Origin: Opisthorchis felineus
Taxonomy: Eukaryota; Platyhelminthes; Trematoda; Opisthorchiida; Opisthorchiidae
Direction of reading: 5' to 3'
NCBI GenBank assembly: GCA_004794785.1
Contig: SJOL01008829.1
Span: 191,496-255,495, forward strand
Length of the DNA: 64,000 bases
A program made the translations under genes and the position numbers. The first letter of the stretch is position 1, and each line of letters begins with the position of its first letter. Below the pieces are notes generated by a model that was given only the letters and a program-made list of their open reading frames with translations, did not search any database and was not told the DNA's origin. Below are positions 61,519 to 64,000 of this stretch, piece by piece.

Positions 61519-61938
61519 TTGTTTGAATTTGCGGAAGTCGAGCGCGCTGGCACCATTTCAGTTTTACGTTGGATAGACAAAGTGTACCTGAGTTTATCCA
61601 ATACGTCAGTCTGTCATGCGCAGTTTTGTAGAATGAATCCACGTAGTTTTCTGTGGATAATGGAGTTGGCTGACATATCATTTGTGATGATTTGTTTGGG
61701 TGTGTATCATAATTTGGCTGGTAAAACTGCTTATAAATTTATTGGAAGCCTGGCTTCGGAGTTCTCGTTGATTGTCATGTGGCTTACTTTTGGTCTTAAA
61801 GCTCTCCAACTTAACTGTAGTCCCATGCAGCCAGCTTATACTCCTACCCTCACGTATGGTGGAGGGTGTGATTCGCTGTCCAGCAATTTGGCGCGAATTT
61901 TGATTCGCTTCCTAATTCGTAAATTTAGGTGGTGTTGA
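61519..61938 (+). other. Unrecognised ORF downstream of FANCD2
   Basis: Open for about 139 codons but only with a non-ATG start; from the first ATG at 61633 it is about 100 codons. Contains two hydrophobic stretches (LADISFVMICLGVY, FSLIVMWLTFGLKALQL). No family recognised, no splice or promoter evidence; it may simply be 3' UTR or chance. Confidence 0.12.
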
Positions 61939-62039
61939 TTAACCAAATAGATCTGAGTCATGGGTAGCTGACCGAGCGCGTGGTTGATGTCTTTCTATAC
62001 TGTTTGACTCAGTGGTGTCATGCTCTGTGACCAATGAGC

Positions 62040-62170
62040 ACTTCGAATAGCAACTTTCAAACATACGTCGCCACTGTTGTGCACGTCGCTGTAGTGCTGG
62101 ATGTCCAACCTGCTGATCAATAGAGCGAATCAAAACCGGATCGGATGGACCAGTGCAAAATTTCGACACA
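62040..62170. repeat. Duplicated repeat unit, copy 1
   Basis: CACTGTTGTGCACGTCGCTG, GTAGTGCTGGATGTCCAACC, TGCTGATCAATAG and GAGCGAATCAAAACCGGAT correspond in order to 62745-62820. Same orientation, about 0.7 kb apart. Confidence 0.55.
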
Positions 62171-62739
62171 AGGTGTGCCATACGGGTGTAGCAGCGTGAC
62201 GACCACCGCTGCGTATTGGCGAGGTCATCTAATGTTGTCATCTAATGTCATCATCTTAATGTTGGTTTTGGCCGCTCGGTAGAGGTCTCCAGAAATGAAT
62301 GCGCACAAATTTGCCCCATGAGAGGCAGTGGGATTAGACGGCTGCTACCCTTCTGCTCGTGGTGTAAAGATGTAGAGGTAACAAAGACCGCAGCTCAGTC
62401 CGCAAATAATTTCGCAGTTCTTGCGTAAGTGTGAAAATAGCGAACCAAATGTCTGAAAGTTCGATTCACTTGAGGCCAGATTGTGAGCCGAAAGATGCAC
62501 TTACTTTGGTGCACGGTACACCTATCTCAGTTGGCAATGCTTTTTATCATGTTGCTATGCACCCGTGCTTGTCCTTAGAATGGATTCTTGTGTATTTGGT
62601 CGTGGCATCGCCAGTGGTCAAATATCTTGTGTTTGTTTTCTACCCTCTCTAGCCCTGGACGGAAGAGGGTTGGACGCCTGCCGTTATGGAAGTAGAGTGC
62701 TTTATCTTTGCTAAGAAACAATACGGAATTAACCGACTT

Positions 62740-62875
62740 GTTGCACTTTCATCACTGTTGTGAATGTCGCCGTAGTGCGAAATGCCCAACTTGCTTATTG
62801 ACGGCGGGAGAACCAAGGTTATACGGACGAGGGCTGCGTGCTTGAACGCATGACAGCTTGACACAACGTATGGTA
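62740..62875. repeat. Duplicated repeat unit, copy 2
   Basis: TCACTGTTGTGAATGTCGCC, GTAGTGCGAAATGCCCAACT, TGCTTATTGACGG and GGAGAACCAAGGTTAT; roughly three quarters identical to copy 1 by eye. Class unknown. Confidence 0.55.
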
Positions 62876-64000
62876 GGTAGACCAATACATTTGCAAACCA
62901 GTACTAATGGTACGTACTGGGCAAGGCTAACTGGTTATGGCTAGTGTGGGCCAAACGACAGGCACAATCTGGTCAAACGAGGCGGATTGGGTCTAGCCGA
63001 CACTCAGAATGCCGTTGATACGGCAGACTTGGGGCGATTTTCAGTGTACGTTATCCCAGCCTCTCCAAGTAAGGCCATCTAACTGCAGTCAGTTATGGCT
63101 TGAAGTGTAGCCTCCAACTTCCAAAAGCCTTCGAGGGGCAATTTCCCCTCCCAACAATGACCAGGATGGAAAATTCGTGGTTTTGGTTCTCCAACATTAG
63201 GATACCAAGTCGGTTGCGCATACAAGTTTGTTCCCAACGTGTGGAGCTTTCCAAACATGATAAGTAAACTACAACTACCGTCAGAAAGTGAGACCTTTCT
63301 CCCTGTGCCATGACGTGGACACAGTAGCATTCCCCTTCAGCCATGACTACGTAGACAGACCAAGGTCCATTTCGGCAGCCACTGAGATCTGGAATCCTGA
63401 AAATGTAAATACCAGCGCAAAGTCAAACCCGAAGTGGGGTATGCAGTAGATTTCGAGGTTCGGCAACGTAGTACATCAGCTTCCTCTGTGCGGGAAATTG
63501 GTTCTCATGAGTTTCACCTCATCATTCCTCAGGGACAATGTCGGCATCCTCATCTTTTGCGCAATACGCAAGGCGTGAAATCAGGATAGTAATGGGTATG
63601 ACCACGGAAACCGGTACTTGGTAAGTACATCCAGGCGCCAGATAGTAAACATAGAGCGGCTTTCTCCAGTGAGACTACTCCTAAATTGAAACCAATTCAC
63701 TCTGGCCTCGTGAGACTGGCTTTGAAGACGATACTTTTCGACAGAACACCGTCTCCATGGCACAAGATTCCGTCTCAAAAAAGACCAGGGTGCGAAATTC
63801 TTGCACTGGTCTTGTGCTTTTTCCCAATTAGTTGCCTGAACATTGTGAAGAAGACATTTTTTCATTTCAGTGGCTAGGAGTCGCATAGAATAAATGCCAT
63901 CCACATGACACGCAAACACTAGAATTTCCTCTTCTTGAGGACTACCCTTGGGTAGTGGTCTTTGAGCGACTGGTTCTCTTTCTGAAAAAAACAAATTTCG
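62876..64000. other. No recognised gene
   Basis: A minus-strand frame of 137 codons (63994-63581) reaches the window edge but shows no domain I know. Nothing else recognised. Confidence 0.3.

Noticed and set aside
63581..63994. 137-codon minus-strand open frame at the window edge
   Set aside because: No recognised family or splice context; kept only as an unexplained stretch.
1..64000. CRISPR arrays, rRNA genes, bacterial operons, intact tRNA genes
   Set aside because: None seen; the window is eukaryotic and the tRNA-like sequences lack convincing cloverleaves.

Overview
The window is eukaryotic: introns with GT-AG borders, tRNA-derived SINEs, non-LTR, LTR and Penelope-like retroelements, and no operons. 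The combination of RTE/SR2-like LINEs, Penelope-like elements with a GIY-YIG domain, hammerhead-like ribozyme cores and a very intron-rich gene points to a flatworm, most likely a digenean trematode with a large genome. That assignment is an inference.

One host gene fills almost the whole window on the + strand: a FANCD2 orthologue (Fanconi anemia group D2 protein, the ubiquitin-regulated DNA crosslink-repair scaffold). I assembled 19 coding exons from about 7369 to the stop at 61374. All junctions agree in phase, and the spliced length is 6006 nt, or 2001 codons plus stop. From exon 2 to exon 19 the exons follow the known vertebrate protein in order, ending with the C-terminal block AFWLGTLKNRDL and an acidic tail. 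The first exon and the start codon are the least certain part. The striking point is that the lysine monoubiquitinated by FANCL/UBE2T in other FANCD2 proteins (human K561) has no equivalent in exon 6, although both flanks align.

Layout. 1-7150: degenerate retroelements (a deleted RTE copy, a SINE, a second LINE family, a dispersed repeat, then a near full-length but broken RTE ending in a GAT-rich tail). 7250-8502: 5' part of FANCD2. 8503-36300: exons 3-13 separated by introns holding SINEs, a Penelope-like element with a hammerhead ribozyme motif, LINE remnants and a hammerhead-like repeat family. 36743-46922: a 10-kb intron with a minus-strand RTE split by an intact Ty3/gypsy element (38958-43127, 135-bp LTRs, CCGG target duplication), then a plus-strand RTE head to head with it. 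46923-61374: exons 14-19 with further LINEs and SINEs. 61375-64000: no recognised gene, one duplicated repeat.

All recognised coding function is therefore FANCD2 plus retroelement proteins. Apart from the gypsy gag-pol, the retroelement frames are broken and look like fossils.
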